A program made the translations under genes and the position numbers. From positions 248,001 through 312,000 of the forward strand of contig CAVVFX010000008.1 of NCBI GenBank assembly GCA_963747535.1: a stretch of 64,000 bases of DNA, in the 5' to 3' direction. The DNA comes from CAVVFX01 sp963747535. Its GTDB lineage: Bacteria; Acidobacteriota; Terriglobia; Bryobacterales; Bryobacteraceae. Below, piece after piece: positions 61,699 through 64,000 of this stretch (position 1 is its first letter; each line of letters opens with the position of its first letter). The notes below the pieces were generated by a model that saw only the letters and a list, made by a program, of their open reading frames with translations, did not search any database and was not told the origin of the DNA.

Positions 61699-63516
61699 CT
61701 ATTGCGCCTGCAGCGTTTTCTTCTGATAGAACTCCTGCATCACGAAAAACGCCTTCTTCTTCTCGCCGCGCAGCGAAATGAGACCCTTCCGGTTGAAGTA
61801 GTCCTGTATTTCCGGCATCGTCCGGCGCGGGCTGCGAAAATCCATCAGGACCCACGGTGTAGTGCCGCGAAGGAACGGGATGCGGTCGAGCATCCGGATC
61901 TGGTGATGGAACACGTTCTCCTGGTATTCTTCAGTCCAGCGGGCCATGGAATCGCCGTGCAATCCATATAAAGCGTCGGCGCCGAATTCGCTCATGATCA
62001 GGGGCTTATTGTAACCGGAGCGCCATTCCGTGGTGTCGGCCTTGTCGGGCAATCCGTCGTACCATCCCAGGTACTCGTTGCAGCCCAGGACGTCGAGGTC
62101 CGACCCGAGCGGATCGTCAATGGTATCGACATGGCCCTGCGTAGGCAAGCTGTCACCGTGGTGCAGCATGGCCGCCGTGACCAGGCGGGTTGGATCGGCG
62201 GCGTGAACCTGTGCAGCCAGTTTGCGCAGGAACGCGTTGCGCGCCTCACCCACCGGCGTCTCGTTAGCCACCGACCACAGAATGATAGCGGCACGGTTTT
62301 TGTCGCGCGCCATACTCTCCGCCAGTTGATTGCTTGCGTTCGCGAAAGTCTCCGGGTTCTCCCATGCAATGGTCCAGTAGACCGGTGTCTCCGACCACAC
62401 CATCAGGCCCATACGATCCGCCTCGCGCACCATAGCTTCGTTATGCGGATAGTGCGCCAACCGCACAAAGTTGCAGCCCAGTTCCTTGGCCCAGCCGAGC
62501 AGCGTACGCGCATCTTCCGGACTCCAGGCGCGCCCGCCGCGGAACGGAGCTTCTTCGTGAATCGAGATGCCGCGCAGAAACACAGACTTGCCATTAAGGA
62601 GGATATCGGTACCTCTGGTCTCGATCGTCCGGAACCCGATCTGGTCATGCACGGAATCGGTTTCGGCGGCAATCGCCACGTCATACAGCTTGGGATTCTC
62701 CGGCGACCAAAGTGTCAGTTTCGCCGGCACGTCGATCGCGGCATATCCCGTGGCATCCGTCGTCACCGACGCAGAAACGTTAGCCTCGGGAATGCGCACC
62801 GTCACCTTTTGGCCCGCGCGTCCGCTGCCGTTGAGTTTGACCCAGCCGGCGATCTCCTGGGACGAGCCCTTCTTTAACTGAACGAAATAATCCTGCACAA
62901 AGGTGGCCGGCAACTCGACGAGAGTTACACTGCGCGTCAGGCCCCCGTAATTCCACCAGTCCGTGTTGACCGTGGGGACTGCTTCCCGGTGGCGCTTGTT
63001 ATCCACCTTCACGACTACCGAATTGCCCTTTTCCCTCGTCTTTCCTGTAATCTCGAACGCGAACGGCGTAAACCCTCCCGTATGACTCCCCAGTTTTTCG
63101 CCGTTCAAATACACAATGGCTTCGTAATTCGCCGCGCCGAAATGCAGAAAGGTGCGCTGGCCAGGCTTAGCCTGATAGTCGAACAGGCGTCGATACCAGA
63201 TGGTGCCTTCATAGAAGAAGAGGCTGTCGCGCTGTGAATTCCAATCGCCCGGGACTTCGAGAGCTGTCGACGTATCGAAGTTGTACTCAATCAGCTCGCT
63301 GGGATTTTTCGGCTTGGCGTCCCGGAAGTAGCCTTCCTTCGACGGCTGGAGACGGAAGTCGTAGTAGCCGAATTCGTAAGGATCGACAATCGCCTTCCAC
63401 TTGCCGTCCAGGCTCGTGGATTGTCGTGCTCCAACATTTGCGATAGCCGTGACAGGCCCGGTCTGCGCCGACAGACAAGCTGTGCCGAGCGCCAGTACTG
63501 CGAAGTAGAGTTTCAT
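61699..63516 (-). CDS. exported glycoside hydrolase family 2 enzyme
   Basis: 605 residues with a signal peptide (MKLYFAVLALGTACLSAQ). Sugar-binding jelly roll (FYEGTIWYRRLF, YEAIVYLNGEKLGSHTGGFTPF), immunoglobulin-like domain, then a TIM barrel with the acid/base Glu in WSVANETPVG and the nucleophile Glu in PLIMSEFGAD. Most like beta-glucuronidase/beta-galactosidase members. It acts outside the cytoplasm on plant or microbial glycans; the sugar specificity is not certain. Confidence 0.9.
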   Translation of the reverse strand: MKLYFAVLALGTACLSAQTGPVTAIANVGARQSTSLDGKWKAIVDPYEFGYYDFRLQPSKEGYFRDAKPKNPSELIEYNFDTSTALEVPGDWNSQRDSLFFYEGTIWYRRLFDYQAKPGQRTFLHFGAANYEAIVYLNGEKLGSHTGGFTPFAFEITGKTREKGNSVVVKVDNKRHREAVPTVNTDWWNYGGLTRSVTLVELPATFVQDYFVQLKKGSSQEIAGWVKLNGSGRAGQKVTVRIPEANVSASVTTDATGYAAIDVPAKLTLWSPENPKLYDVAIAAETDSVHDQIGFRTIETRGTDILLNGKSVFLRGISIHEEAPFRGGRAWSPEDARTLLGWAKELGCNFVRLAHYPHNEAMVREADRMGLMVWSETPVYWTIAWENPETFANASNQLAESMARDKNRAAIILWSVANETPVGEARNAFLRKLAAQVHAADPTRLVTAAMLHHGDSLPTQGHVDTIDDPLGSDLDVLGCNEYLGWYDGLPDKADTTEWRSGYNKPLIMSEFGADALYGLHGDSMARWTEEYQENVFHHQIRMLDRIPFLRGTTPWVLMDFRSPRRTMPEIQDYFNRKGLISLRGEKKKAFFVMQEFYQKKTLQAQ

Positions 63517-63576
63517 CTGCAGTGCCTTAAGTCCCAGTATCCGTCAGAAGCGGAGCCCTCCGTCCGAAAATCTCGC

Positions 63577-64000
63577 TCACACTACGAAAAGCGCTACTGC
63601 CGCGAATGTCATGACGGCGGCCGCGAGCCATCCCAACCCCTGCATCCATCGCGGATTGACCCACTCGCCCATTACCGTAGGGTCGCTGGTCAGCAACACC
63701 ACCAGCACGATCAGCGGAGCCGCGAGGATGCCGTTCAACACCGCCGAATAGAAGAGCATCTGAACCGCGCTGAGGCCGATGTACTCCAACGTGATCCCCA
63801 CTACCACCGCAACCGCCAGGACCCAATAGAACTTGCGCACCACCTTGGGAGGAGTCCCCAGCGACGCTGCCCACGCCGCCGACTCGGCTACGGCATACGC
63901 GCTCGACCCGGCCAGAACCGGCACCGCGAGAACTCCCGTGCCGATGATCCCGAGCGTGAAGAGCAGATAAGCCTGCTCGCCGGCCAGCGGGCGCAAGGCT
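63577..64000 (-). CDS. Nramp-family divalent metal transporter, C-terminal part
   Basis: The frame runs in from the right edge and is cut there. Visible are the last membrane helices, with EQAYLLFTLGIIGTGVLAVPVLAGSSAYAVAE and MLFYSAVLNGILAAPLIVLVVLL, as in Nramp/NRAMP-like metal importers (manganese or iron). The start lies outside the window. Same strand as, and 60 bp upstream of, the GH2 gene. Confidence 0.85.
   Translation of the reverse strand, partial: ALRPLAGEQAYLLFTLGIIGTGVLAVPVLAGSSAYAVAESAAWAASLGTPPKVVRKFYWVLAVAVVVGITLEYIGLSAVQMLFYSAVLNGILAAPLIVLVVLLTSDPTVMGEWVNPRWMQGLGWLAAAVMTFAAVALFVV

Noticed and set aside
1..64000. tRNA, rRNA and CRISPR arrays
   Set aside because: No T-loop-like sequence in the larger intergenic gaps I read, no rRNA-like stretch and no regularly spaced direct repeats were seen. 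A dedicated tRNA search would settle small RNAs.

Overview
The window looks like a chromosome segment of a soil acidobacterium of the Candidatus Solibacter / Bryobacteraceae type. The basis is gene content: a DUF1552/DUF1592 pair, three secreted proteins with the IPT-like C-terminal domain named after Solibacter (TIGR03437), a large Oar-like carboxypeptidase-regulatory/TonB receptor, planctomycete-type cytochrome c and LRR proteins, and a high GC content. No rRNA, tRNA or CRISPR array was seen.

Layout. 1-3243: a RIT-type mobile element (three overlapping tyrosine recombinase genes, minus strand). Its third gene loses its catalytic C-terminus near the left edge, and its right end carries repeated TTATGTGGCG motifs. 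3474-9712: secreted DUF1552 and DUF1592 proteins on the minus strand, divergent from two overlapping LRR genes. 9713-16300: two MFS transporters and a lactonase-type beta-propeller, separated by decayed non-coding stretches, one holding a TolB-like propeller remnant. 16301-26379: a GNAT acetyltransferase converging on recQ, a 1083-residue multihaem-type fusion protein, a GT-C-like membrane protein, and a dehydrogenase/sugar epimerase pair. 26505-37047: two tandem CotH-kinase paralogues of identical length, a purple-acid-phosphatase-like enzyme, a small LTxxQ protein and a frameshifted TonB-type receptor.

37350-44233 is a signalling block: DUF4118-PAS histidine kinase, Rcp1-type response regulator and a receiver-PAS-sigma54-activator protein in overlapping frames, then a STAS protein, a sensorless histidine kinase and a DUF4436 protein, and a convergent CBS protein. 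Between the sigma54 activator gene and the STAS gene lies a close match to a sigma54 -24/-12 promoter, preceded by three TTCGCGAA palindromes that could be the activator's own binding sites.

44438-53784 is a co-directional run: 3Fe-4S ferredoxin, ferredoxin reductase, cytochrome P450, zinc alcohol dehydrogenase, DUF4136 protein, GH63-like glucosidase, glucose 1-dehydrogenase and a phenol-MetA-type outer-membrane channel. It reads as a self-contained oxidation pathway with its own electron supply and substrate entry route, and is the best candidate for an undescribed system here.

54752-61692 is conserved housekeeping: Trm112-like protein, GT9 heptosyltransferase, MsbA-like ABC exporter, yicC, gmk, rpoZ, coaBC and a family-4 uracil-DNA glycosylase. 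It is followed by a minus-strand GH2 enzyme and the end of an Nramp transporter cut by the window edge.

An intergenic REP-like repeat, a GGCAGACCA...TGGTCTGCC hairpin often followed by GGCTGCGGAGCAGCC, occurs eight times between 18.8 and 59.7 kb.
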